A stretch of DNA of 5,628 nucleotides from Chloroflexota bacterium (GTDB lineage Bacteria; Chloroflexota; Dehalococcoidia; Lucifugimonadales; JADFKI01), in contig VXRI01000266.1 in NCBI GenBank assembly GCA_009838595.1, forward strand, positions 1 to 5,628, written 5' to 3'. The notes beneath the pieces were generated by a model. The model was given only the letters and a program-made list of their open reading frames with translations, was not told the DNA's origin and ran no database searches. Made by a program: the position numbers and the translations under genes. Positions 1 to 5,628 of the stretch are shown piece by piece. Every line of letters starts with the position of its first letter. The stretch's first letter is position 1.

Positions 1-1372
1 TCATGAACGCTCGCAGCGACTTGCTGCCTGCCATGCCTAAAGGCTGAAATCTGTCCCCAGGCGGTCGTACCCGTATCCGCAGCCCGCTGCCTACGCTGTC
101 GAGGTCCAGCGTCTCCACGATTGTCGTGCCGTCTTGCCATTCTGCAGACGCGGCGATTTTGCGTGCACTGGCGAGAATCTTTTCATGTTCGGATGCTTTT
201 AATTCTTCCATGGAAGCTCTGATACGCCAAGCGCCCGTCTGAACTTCACCCGGCACGGTAAGCGGAAATTCGCCGCGTAATTTGGGCAACGACGACAGCC
301 GCTCATCGAGCGTGTCAGCATTGCCTATAAACGCCTTGCCGTAATCTGTCGTGAAGCGCATATTTTCGGGCAAGTCCAGCATCTTGCCGGGCGCGCCGTT
401 TAGCAGGCGTGTCGCGTCTAGGATATGCCGCTGTGTTACTTCGCCGCCGATTGCTTCGATGGCGTGGCGCAGCACATAGCCTTGAATCGCGGGATGTTCG
501 TGGTGTAGCGCAGCGGTGTTTAGCACTACGACCTTGCTGTGTCCGTCACCGGTCATCTGTGCCACACCGTCCCACACGGCGGCGGCGCGTTCTCGAATGT
601 AATCGCTGTCTTGCGTGGCATTTCGCGCTAGACGCAGCAACGCCGCTTGCATTGACGGGTTCATCTGCTCCAGCAGCGGCATTAACTCCAGGCGGATGCG
701 GTTTCGCAGAAACTCCGGCGATGTGTTCGATGAATCAACGCGCGGCGTCAGCCCCAGCGCGGCGCAGTATGCATGAGTCTGTGCGCGAGTCGTATTCAGA
801 AGAGGGCGGAACAACGCGATTGTCTTGTCATTGCCGTCGCTCTTGCGCTCGCCCATCCCTGCGATGCGCCGCATGTCCAGCATCTGCATTCCGCGCATGC
901 CGTCCAAGCCGCTGCCGCGAATTATGTGCATCAGCACGGTCTCCGCTTGGTCGTCCGCCGTGTGTCCGAGCGCGATGGTCTCCACGCCGTATTGTTCAGC
1001 CGCATCGGCGAGGAAGGCGTAGCGCACTTGCCGCGCCGCATCTTCAAGGGATAATCTGCGCTTATCACGAAACGCGGCAACATCCGCACTTTCGCAGGTG
1101 AATGGGATGCCGATTTGCGCGAATACGGACACCGCGAACTCTGCGTCTGCGTCTGATTCCGCGCCGCGAAGTCTATGGTTGAGGTGTGCGCCGTACAGTG
1201 TCAGCCCACAGTCGTTTCGCGCGCTATGCAAGGCATACAGCAGTGCCAGGGAATCGGGACCGCCGGACAGCGCGACAAGAATGCGCCTGCCTGCGAGGTC
1301 GTGTTCTACCAGAGCGTCGGAGACGCGCCGCCGGATTGCGCCGACAAGACGGCTATCATCCGCCCGTATCAT
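1..1372 (-). CDS. tilS: tRNA(Ile)-lysidine synthase TilS, 3' end beyond window
   Basis: TilS is the cytoplasmic enzyme that uses ATP and lysine to convert C34 of the CAU-anticodon tRNA-Ile to lysidine, so the tRNA reads AUA. The reading frame is open from an ATG at 1372 to the left edge, giving 457 codons without a stop. The N-terminal PP-loop motif SGGPDS is at residues 36-41 (about 1250-1267), followed by HLNHRLRG at 63-70 and GHTADDQAET at 136-145, all hallmarks of the family. A D-SN-RN-R-P segment near residues 205-230 and the start of the C-terminal TilS domain (RPPGDRFQPLG, 436-446) are also visible. Roughly the last 50-70 residues should lie outside the window. An in-frame TGA five codons before the ATG makes this the most upstream ATG; no strong ribosome site is seen. 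The start lies inside the end of the upstream membrane-protein gene (17-base overlap), suggesting translational coupling. Confidence 0.95.
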   Translation of the reverse strand, partial: MIRADDSRLVGAIRRRVSDALVEHDLAGRRILVALSGGPDSLALLYALHSARNDCGLTLYGAHLNHRLRGAESDADAEFAVSVFAQIGIPFTCESADVAAFRDKRRLSLEDAARQVRYAFLADAAEQYGVETIALGHTADDQAETVLMHIIRGSGLDGMRGMQMLDMRRIAGMGERKSDGNDKTIALFRPLLNTTRAQTHAYCAALGLTPRVDSSNTSPEFLRNRIRLELMPLLEQMNPSMQAALLRLARNATQDSDYIRERAAAVWDGVAQMTGDGHSKVVVLNTAALHHEHPAIQGYVLRHAIEAIGGEVTQRHILDATRLLNGAPGKMLDLPENMRFTTDYGKAFIGNADTLDERLSSLPKLRGEFPLTVPGEVQTGAWRIRASMEELKASEHEKILASARKIAASAEWQDGTTIVETLDLDSVGSGLRIRVRPPGDRFQPLGMAGSKSLRAFM

Positions 1373-2675
1373 TTCTTGCCGCGCTCAGCCTGCCGCCCTC
1401 GAAGGTGTTTGTGCGCGTAATCTTGATGGTCTCAATCTTGAGATTACGCATCTCGATGACCTCAATCTTCAAGTCCTCGTAGTCTAGCATCTCGCCTTCG
1501 TGAGGGATGTGCCCGAGCTTGTCGAGAATGAAGCCCGCCACCGTGTCGAATTCACCGTCCGGTAAGGACAAGTCCAGCTCGTCATTTGCCTCGTCGATGC
1601 TCATTGCCGCATCGACTTGGAAAGTATTCTCGCCGATATGCTCGTACTCTTCTTCTGGCGCCGCGTCTTCTTCGCCGTGCGCGCCAACGACTTCCTCGGA
1701 CAGCCGCTTGAGCGTAACCAAGCCCGCCAAGCCGCCGTATTCGTCCACGATGATAGCCATCTGCTTGCCGTTGCTGCGCATCTCATCGAACAGCTCTGCG
1801 GTGCGCTTCGTTTCAGGCACAAACAGCGGCTCGCGCGTCACATCCGTCACGGTCGCGTCGAGCGCCAAGCCGCCGTTGTCCGCCATCGTACGCAGCACGT
1901 CCTTCGCCGAAAGGATACCGACGATGTCGTCGCTCGATTCGTTATACACGGGGAAGCGCGTGTGCGAGTGCGCGCCGTACACGCTCAGGAACTCGCTGAG
2001 CTTGGCATCTCGCTGCACACTGACAATTTCCGGGCGCGGCGTCATCACCTCGCGCACTTGCATATCGCCGAAGCGAAAAACCTTCTGCAACAGCTCGGCT
2101 TCGGACGGCTCCAAGACGCCCTCTTCTTCGCCGATGTCGATGAGCGTTCGCAACTCACCTTCGCTTATGTAATCCCGCGCCTGTTGTTCAACACCTAGTA
2201 TTCTGGTCGTGAACCGGGTAATGAATTGCATCAAGACGATGATAGGCCAGAATAGCCTTTCTAGCATGCGAAGCGGCCGCGCGTACCAGAATGCGAGTCG
2301 TTCGGACTGGTGCACGGCGATGGTTTTGGGAATGGTTTCGCCGAACACGAGCAATAGTGCGGTGCCCGCGACGGTGGCGATGATTGTCGCCATGCCTTCG
2401 CGCCCCTCACCGAGCAGGTCGAGCACGACCACGGTTATCAGGGCGGTGAACGCCACATTGACGAGGTTGTTGCCGAGCAGGATTGTGGACAGCAGGCGTT
2501 CGGGGCTTTCGAGCCACGATGCGATGCGTTTCGCGCCGGGCCTGCCCGTGTTGACCAGATGCGCAAGACGCACGCGCTCGAGTTTGAGATACGCCGCCTC
2601 CGATGACGAGAAGAACGCCGATAGCAGGATACAGATACCTATCAGAATTATACTCGATAACTGTGCTTCCGCCAT
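1356..2675 (-). CDS. CNNM/HlyC-CorC family membrane protein with CBS pair
   Basis: This is a 439-residue inner-membrane protein of the CNNM (DUF21) group, often annotated hemolysin C or CorC and linked in several bacteria to magnesium or cobalt transport; the substrate here is not shown. Hydrophobic segments lie at about residues 8-30, 62-88, 95-115 and 140-160. They include the conserved LLGNNLVNVAF stretch near 66-76 and FGETIPK at 111-117. A CBS pair follows (VMTPRP near 210-215 to about 265, then about 280-335 with DEYGGLAG), and the C-terminal HlyC/CorC-associated domain covers about 343-422. I chose the ATG at 2675: the frame can extend to 2720 only with a TTG start that overlaps recX by 37 bases, whereas the ATG lies 8 bases after the recX stop, has a GGGGG run about 11 bases upstream, and starts directly before the first membrane segment. 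Its end overlaps the tilS start. Confidence 0.93.
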   Translation of the reverse strand: MAEAQLSSIILIGICILLSAFFSSSEAAYLKLERVRLAHLVNTGRPGAKRIASWLESPERLLSTILLGNNLVNVAFTALITVVVLDLLGEGREGMATIIATVAGTALLLVFGETIPKTIAVHQSERLAFWYARPLRMLERLFWPIIVLMQFITRFTTRILGVEQQARDYISEGELRTLIDIGEEEGVLEPSEAELLQKVFRFGDMQVREVMTPRPEIVSVQRDAKLSEFLSVYGAHSHTRFPVYNESSDDIVGILSAKDVLRTMADNGGLALDATVTDVTREPLFVPETKRTAELFDEMRSNGKQMAIIVDEYGGLAGLVTLKRLSEEVVGAHGEEDAAPEEEYEHIGENTFQVDAAMSIDEANDELDLSLPDGEFDTVAGFILDKLGHIPHEGEMLDYEDLKIEVIEMRNLKIETIKITRTNTFEGGRLSAARNDTGG

Positions 2676-2683
2676 AGTTGAGA

Positions 2684-3175
2684 TTACCCCCGTTCCGCGC
2701 CCTGTTCGCGGGCGCGCCAAAGGCTAGATACGACGCTGCGGCTGACGGATTGGCTATAGCCGCGCCTGCCCAAATAGCCATAGAGTCTGCGGTGAAAGGT
2801 CTCGTAGTCGACGCCGCGCAACCGGTGAGCGTACTGTTCGGCGGCGCGCTTGGCGCTTTCGGAATCGTCGCACTCGCTGACGGCGGCATCGACAAAATCG
2901 CTCTTGACGCCTTTGTTCAGCAGTTCGCGCTTGATGAGCCACGCGCTGCGCGGTTTCGTGCGGAGTCTGCTTTCAGTCCAGAGACGTGCGAACTCGGCGT
3001 CGTCGATAAGTGAGCTGCGGCGCAAGTCAACAACGACCCGTTCCGCGACGTCGCGGGGAAATTTGCGGCACAGATAATCAAGAACCTCATATTCGGTCCT
3101 TGGTCGGAGTGCCAGGAGGCGGATTGCGGAGGCGCTTGCGCGCCTCGTCTGGCTACTGTCGCTATCGTCGTTCAT
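2684..3175 (-). CDS. recX: Regulatory protein RecX
   Basis: RecX binds RecA filaments and limits recombinase and coprotease activity. The 163-residue product is a normal length for the family and shows its three-helix repeats: an N-terminal unit with AIRLLALRPRTEYEVLDYL (residues 17-35), the conserved LIDDAEFARLW segment (56-66), the KPRSAWLIKREL-KG unit (74-89), and a C-terminal unit ending in LGRRGYS (135-141). The ATG at 3175 is the only reasonable start, since an in-frame TGA lies two codons upstream; no strong ribosome site is visible. The gene is first in an apparent recX, CNNM, tilS unit. recA, a frequent neighbour of recX, is not in this window. The first 12 residues are polar and probably disordered. 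Confidence 0.9.
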   Translation of the reverse strand: MNDDSDSSQTRRASASAIRLLALRPRTEYEVLDYLCRKFPRDVAERVVVDLRRSSLIDDAEFARLWTESRLRTKPRSAWLIKRELLNKGVKSDFVDAAVSECDDSESAKRAAEQYAHRLRGVDYETFHRRLYGYLGRRGYSQSVSRSVVSSLWRAREQGAERG

Positions 3176-3209
3176 TTCAGGTCACACGGACCCTGCAAAC
3201 TCCCACTGC

Positions 3210-3233
3210 GTGTGCTGCGCGATAGCAGCACAC
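3210..3233. other. Perfect 9-bp inverted repeat with 6-base loop
   Basis: GTGTGCTGC at 3210-3218 is exactly complementary to GCAGCACAC at 3225-3233, separated by GCGATA. No T-run follows on either strand, so it does not look like a standard intrinsic terminator. It lies 35 bases upstream of the recX start and would fall in the recX leader if transcription begins near 3254. It could be an RNA leader structure, a protein-binding dyad, or the base of a terminator for the dioxygenase gene that does not depend on a U-tract. Confidence 0.5.
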
Positions 3234-3260
3234 AATGAAGGTGATGATAGTAGGTAAGAA

Positions 3261-3290
3261 AGTACAAAGTGTGCAAGCACAGTGTATCAA
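3261..3290 (-). promoter_or_regulatory. Possible sigma70-type promoter for recX
   Basis: On the minus strand a TTGATA (3285-3290, five of six consensus bases) is followed after 18 bases by TGTACT (3261-3266, four of six). This would start transcription near 3254, about 80 bases before the recX ATG. A competing, weaker pair is TTGCAC with TACTAT slightly downstream. Matches this good arise by chance, so the support is mainly position: this is the only sizeable non-coding gap before the recX unit. Confidence 0.25.
3270..3281. promoter_or_regulatory. 12-base dyad in the possible recX promoter
   Basis: TGTGC and GCACA flank a 2-base centre, giving a nearly perfect palindrome that sits between the candidate -35 and -10 elements. 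Such a position would suit a repressor operator. The same TGTGC/GCACA half-sites recur in the hairpin at 3210-3233. I do not recognise the site as a known operator, and it does not match the E. coli or Bacillus LexA boxes. Confidence 0.2.
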
Positions 3291-3345
3291 GGCAAAGGCC
3301 GCGCGTAAAGGCGGGGTATGGGCGTTGTTGGCACTTTACATCCAT

Positions 3346-4098
3346 TCAATCGTTGACGCCATCTCTGTTCTCGACTGTCCTAAATGTAAGCGATATACGA
3401 CGTCCGCGCTTCGTGCCGTCCTTTTCCCTCTTGCGGGGCGCGATGCCATGCTGCCAGTCGTAGCGCGACTCATCCGTGAGAAAAACACACGACCCGGTTT
3501 CCAGCATCGCCGGTAGCTTATCGCTCCGCTTCAGTCTGAAGTCCATCTCCCAGTCTTCTAGCAACGATATGGTGCAGACCGTTGGACCGAATCCGCGATG
3601 GTCGATGTGCATCGCAATGCCTTGCCCAGACTCATATTCGTTGACGATAACCTGCTCAGGCGGTCTATCGAACAACTTGCCGCCGTCCGGCAACTCAACA
3701 TCGTGATAGAGATTCTGCGCTATCGTATCCAACCAATCCGGCAGCGCGCCGATGTACATATCAGGCGTAATGGCGCGCGCCTTGTAGTCGTAGCGCCAGC
3801 CGTAGTGCTGCACCCGCCTTCGTAGGTCGTTCAACCACTTATCATAGGCGGCATCCACCCTCTTGACGCACTCTATTTGCTGTTGCAGCGACAAAAAGCC
3901 CCGCACATAATATAGTCCGTCGACGCCTTCTATCGCATTCACGCCGTCAGTCGCGCTTGCGTCCTTGTTGACATGTCTGTCGGTAACCTTGCCAGTGATT
4001 TCTTCGTCGACGCTCCACAAGTCTAGTTGAGGCGCTTGCGTAAAGCAGGAGATATGAGGAGCCGGGTTACGCCCAGTCCACTCAGTCGTTGACACCAT
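3346..4098 (-). CDS. AlkB-like 2-oxoglutarate/Fe(II)-dependent dioxygenase
   Basis: The 250-residue product belongs to the AlkB family, whose members use Fe(II), 2-oxoglutarate and oxygen to remove alkyl groups from nucleic acids or, in some branches, act on RNA or protein. The catalytic set is complete: NEY at 153-155, the iron ligands H164 and D166 (HID) and H217, and the 2-oxoglutarate/substrate-side arginines R234 and R240 in RRISLTFR. HYGWRYDYKAR (98-108) is also a typical family segment. Residues 1-58 form an extension before the usual start of the domain (GLYYVRGFLS, 61-70). The extension is polar and carries QLDLW at 24-28, which resembles the bacterial sliding-clamp-binding motif. 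The ATG at 4098 has GGGAG four bases upstream and lies 13 bases after the FnIII gene stop, so this is the probable last gene of the right-hand operon. The substrate cannot be told from sequence. Confidence 0.9.
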   Translation of the reverse strand: MVSTTEWTGRNPAPHISCFTQAPQLDLWSVDEEITGKVTDRHVNKDASATDGVNAIEGVDGLYYVRGFLSLQQQIECVKRVDAAYDKWLNDLRRRVQHYGWRYDYKARAITPDMYIGALPDWLDTIAQNLYHDVELPDGGKLFDRPPEQVIVNEYESGQGIAMHIDHRGFGPTVCTISLLEDWEMDFRLKRSDKLPAMLETGSCVFLTDESRYDWQHGIAPRKREKDGTKRGRRISLTFRTVENRDGVND

Positions 4099-4111
4099 CT
4101 AACTCCCGACC

Positions 4112-4453
4112 TTACCTATGTAGCCAAGGCATGAAATGGCTTAAACCACCGCTGGGGTCTGTTCGACCTCTGGCTCGTGTCGCCTCGCTCTCTCCGTAGT
4201 CATTCTTGGCACGAACTTCAAGTTCATATTCGGTGTCGGGCTTCAAATCGACAAAGTTGCATGATGTAAATGGGGTCTCGAACCCATGACTCCATTTGCC
4301 ACTCCCTGCCTCCCTTATCCGAACTACATATACTACCGGCGGTGCCCATTCCCCTCTAACTCTAGTATACGAATGTGGAACGTCTTTGCATCTGCGTCCC
4401 AAGAAATGGGTGGGGTTGACCTGACTTGCGTTTGACCAATTATCTTGTTCCAC
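4112..4453 (-). CDS. Small fibronectin type III domain protein, 5' end uncertain
   Basis: This frame codes 113 residues that end in a convincing FnIII domain. EWAPP and VVYVVRIREAGSGKW (about residues 35-54) match strands B and C. FVDLKPDTEYELEVRAKNDYGES (about 67-89) matches the E-F strand signature with the L-P-T-Y and A-N-G pattern, and RTDP (97-100) marks the end. FnIII domains bind proteins or carbohydrates and are common in phage structural proteins and secreted enzymes. No signal peptide or membrane segment is seen. The only available start is a GTG at 4453 directly after a TAA, with no clear ribosome site. A better-placed start lies at 4512 or 4518 in a different frame (see the next entry), so the gene is probably broken by a 1-base deletion or an assembly error. 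Function is unknown; position in the cluster suggests co-expression with the nuclease and dioxygenase. Confidence 0.6.
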   Translation of the reverse strand: MEQDNWSNASQVNPTHFLGRRCKDVPHSYTRVRGEWAPPVVYVVRIREAGSGKWSHGFETPFTSCNFVDLKPDTEYELEVRAKNDYGESEATRARGRTDPSGGLSHFMPWLHR

Positions 4454-4518
4454 CTTTTACTACCGTTTGTCAGTTGTCTTTTTGATAAATCGTCCCCCAA
4501 ATAGTCATCCATGAACAT
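4333..4518 (-). pseudogene. Likely 5' part of the FnIII gene in another frame
   Basis: An open frame of 61 codons begins at ATG 4518, or at the in-frame ATG 4512, about 20 bases after the nuclease stop. A GTGAG lies eight bases before the second ATG, so translation of the next operon gene would naturally start here. The product starts MDDYLGDDLSKRQL and contains PPISWDADAKTFHIRIL, plausible first-strand material for a beta-sandwich domain. It stops at 4333 while the FnIII frame is already open from 4456. A -1 step anywhere in 4333-4456, equivalent to one lost base, would join them. A GGGG run at about 4354-4357 is a candidate, giving a smooth junction into EWAPP. It could instead be a separate tiny gene. 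Confidence 0.45.
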
Positions 4519-4538
4519 AACTCACGAACTGAAGCGTG

Positions 4539-5165
4539 TTAGCCTGTACTCGCTTCGCGCCTACGAAGGTATTCCATAGCGTCATCAAGAAGATTTTCAC
4601 CGTTCTTGAATCGCCCTAGTCCCGTATTACAACTATCGCATATTATCCCTCGCGGCATACCCGTCTCTTGGTCGTGGTCAACGACGATCTTAACATTCAC
4701 ATACGCTATGCTGTACTTCCTGCATATAGGACATTGCCATAAATCACCTTCAGCTGGACCATGTTCTTCAAGATATTCCCTTCGAACTCTAGCGCTCATC
4801 GTTTTGCCGCTATCCACAGAAAAACATTCTATGCAACGAGGTCGACGCACTTTCGTTCCATCGCTGCGCGTCTGGTTTATAGAAAATCCATCGACTGCTT
4901 TGAGCAGATCGCAGTTCAGACAAATTTTGTTGTCGTATTGATCTCCCGTCTGCGTCGGATCAAAAGAATGCACATCTTCGTTTCTGACCCAGTACAGACG
5001 ACGCTTGCCCACAACGAACACTAGGCTGTGTGTACGCCTGCGACCATCAAGGTATGCAATCGCGTTCTTCCCGATGTCATCAGGCTCACGATTCATACGG
5101 CCATTGTCGTCAGCCCACGCCTGACCAGATTCAACTAGTACGCAGTCTTTACGCGTATATGACAT
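4539..5165 (-). CDS. Recombination endonuclease VII-like HNH nuclease
   Basis: The C-terminal part of this 208-residue protein matches the endonuclease VII branch of the HNH/beta-beta-alpha-metal nucleases: CPIC at 145-148, VVDHDQETG at 161-169, RGIICDSCNTGLGRF at 172-186, and a final helix DDAMEYLRRR. By analogy with T4 endonuclease VII, C145, C148, C176 and C179 should bind zinc, and D163, H164 and N180 should form the active site; all are present. A second zinc-binding region precedes it (C82, C85, C111, C114, with an SDG between), of a type often fused to phage and restriction HNH enzymes. Residues 1-75 match nothing I recognise. The ATG at 5165 has AGAGGA six bases upstream, overlapping the methyltransferase stop, so the two are translated in tandem. 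The role could be restriction enzyme, junction resolvase or homing-type nuclease; the methyltransferase neighbour favours restriction. GC is about 43-45% in sampled lines. Confidence 0.88.
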   Translation of the reverse strand: MSYTRKDCVLVESGQAWADDNGRMNREPDDIGKNAIAYLDGRRRTHSLVFVVGKRRLYWVRNEDVHSFDPTQTGDQYDNKICLNCDLLKAVDGFSINQTRSDGTKVRRPRCIECFSVDSGKTMSARVRREYLEEHGPAEGDLWQCPICRKYSIAYVNVKIVVDHDQETGMPRGIICDSCNTGLGRFKNGENLLDDAMEYLRRREASTG

Positions 5166-5171
5166 CGCATT

Positions 5172-5177
5172 TCCTCT
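5172..5177 (-). promoter_or_regulatory. Ribosome binding site of the HNH nuclease gene
   Basis: AGAGGA on the minus strand lies six bases before the ATG at 5165 and overlaps the TAG stop of the methyltransferase gene (5176-5178). This supports the chosen start and coupled expression of the two genes. Confidence 0.6.
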
Positions 5178-5628
5178 ACCAGATCGGCTCTACGACAGCA
5201 TCCACCCGCTCCCGCGCAATCTTAATGTAATCCTCTGATATATCTATGCCGATGTATTTTCTCCCATGCATCTTTGCCATTTTGCAGGTAGTGCCGGAAC
5301 CGCACATAGGATCAAGTACTACATCCCCTGGATTCGACCAAGACAATATATGATCCTCGGCAAGTTTCTCTGGAAATACAGCAGGGTGCTGAAATGCGAT
5401 TTTGTCTCGCGTAGTTCCCCCAAGACCAACCGCGTAGGACCAGATGTTAGTGCACGTCTTTTCCTTGTTCAGCCGCCCGCGCCGCTTCCTGTTGATGCCG
5501 TCGGGCAACTTGTTGTGCGTTAACAACTCTTCCCCGTGACGCACCGTCGGTACTTTGAGAGGATTGAAAGTCTTAGGCGGTCCATTCTTCGACAGCACCA
5601 GCATGAACTCCCACGCGTTCGTGTAGGC
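5176..5628 (-). CDS. DNA methyltransferase, C-terminal part, 5' end beyond window
   Basis: The frame is open from the right edge, entering as AYTNAWEF before the first methionine at 5604, and ends at 5176 after 150 visible codons. The sequence is typical of amino-methyltransferases acting on DNA (N6-adenine or N4-cytosine): WEFMLVLSK near the entry, a variable basic stretch, NIWSYAVG, HPAVFPEKLAEDHI (motif X type), and the S-adenosylmethionine-binding motif I, VLDPMCGSGTT (about 5292-5320), followed by KYIGIDIS with the motif II acidic residue. Having motif X and motif I at the C-terminal end indicates the beta-class order, with catalytic motif IV (DPPY or SPPY) upstream and outside the window. 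The base modified and the target sequence therefore cannot be given. The internal ATG at 5604 is not the start, because WEFM is conserved family sequence. It is the first visible gene of the cluster, 10 bases upstream of the HNH nuclease. Confidence 0.9.
   Translation of the reverse strand, partial: AYTNAWEFMLVLSKNGPPKTFNPLKVPTVRHGEELLTHNKLPDGINRKRRGRLNKEKTCTNIWSYAVGLGGTTRDKIAFQHPAVFPEKLAEDHILSWSNPGDVVLDPMCGSGTTCKMAKMHGRKYIGIDISEDYIKIARERVDAVVEPIW

Noticed and set aside
409..1101. Long plus-strand open frames opposite tilS
   Set aside because: They are antisense to a protein with complete TilS motifs, are rich in Arg, Cys and Ser as expected of GC-rich shadow frames, and show no recognisable domain.
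2676..2720. 15-residue N-terminal extension of the CNNM protein
   Set aside because: It needs a TTG start inside recX and adds an Arg/Gly/Pro-rich stretch; the ATG at 2675 fits both the family and the spacing better.
1507..2727. Plus-strand open frames opposite the CNNM gene
   Set aside because: The minus strand codes a full membrane-CBS-CorC protein over the same bases; the plus-strand products are low-complexity Ser/Arg-rich sequences.
2407..2895. Minus-strand frame of 162 codons overlapping recX and the CNNM gene
   Set aside because: It is out of frame with both recognised genes, covers parts of each, and reads as Ala/Arg/Pro-rich shadow sequence.
3210..3233. Intrinsic terminator at the hairpin
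   Set aside because: The stem is perfect but there is no T-run on either strand after it, so I list it only as an inverted repeat.
3235..3516. Plus-strand frame starting just after the hairpin at 3210-3233
   Set aside because: It lacks a ribosome site and more than half of it is antisense to the dioxygenase active-site end. The product has no recognisable features beyond a chance CPKC.
4333..4462. Programmed -1 frameshift joining the two FnIII frames
   Set aside because: The direction is right for -1 slippage, but I find no canonical X XXY YYZ heptamer in frame across the overlap, so a deletion or assembly error is more likely.
1..5628. tRNA or rRNA genes, CRISPR arrays, insertion sequences, attachment sites
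   Set aside because: I saw no cloverleaf or rRNA-like stretches, no regularly spaced repeats, no transposase motifs and no paired direct repeats flanking the AT-richer block; its right edge is outside the window.

Overview
The window is 5,628 bases of bacterial DNA in which every gene I can support lies on the minus strand, so transcription runs from the right edge to the left edge. Sampled 60-base lines are about 63-65% GC in the left genes and about 43-52% GC in the right-hand genes. The left side looks like ordinary chromosome of a GC-rich bacterium. I cannot name the phylum with confidence. A Chloroflexota-like lineage would be my weak guess, from the general feel of the TilS, RecX and CNNM proteins only.

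Left block (1-3175), in transcription order: recX (regulator of RecA), a CNNM/HlyC-CorC family membrane protein with paired CBS domains, and tilS (tRNA-Ile lysidine synthase, running off the left edge). The genes are packed: 8 bases separate recX from the membrane protein, and tilS begins 17 bases inside the membrane-protein gene. They are probably one transcription unit. The 170-base gap upstream of recX (3176-3345) is the only sizeable non-coding stretch. It holds a possible promoter, a 12-base dyad inside that promoter and a perfect 9-bp hairpin in what would be the leader.

Right block (3346-5628), in transcription order: the C-terminal part of a DNA methyltransferase (open at the right edge), a recombination-endonuclease-VII-like HNH nuclease with an extra zinc-finger region, a small fibronectin-type-III gene that appears split between two reading frames, and an AlkB-like 2-oxoglutarate/Fe(II) dioxygenase. 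Spacings of about 10, 20 and 13 bases suggest an operon. The first three genes are clearly AT-richer than the left block and resemble phage or defence-island cargo; the dioxygenase is intermediate (about 57% in a sampled line).

The most interesting reading is that methyltransferase plus HNH nuclease form a restriction-modification-type pair, possibly extended by the FnIII and AlkB-like genes into a modification/repair module. That is inference from neighbourhood. The domain calls themselves rest on motifs visible in the translations.
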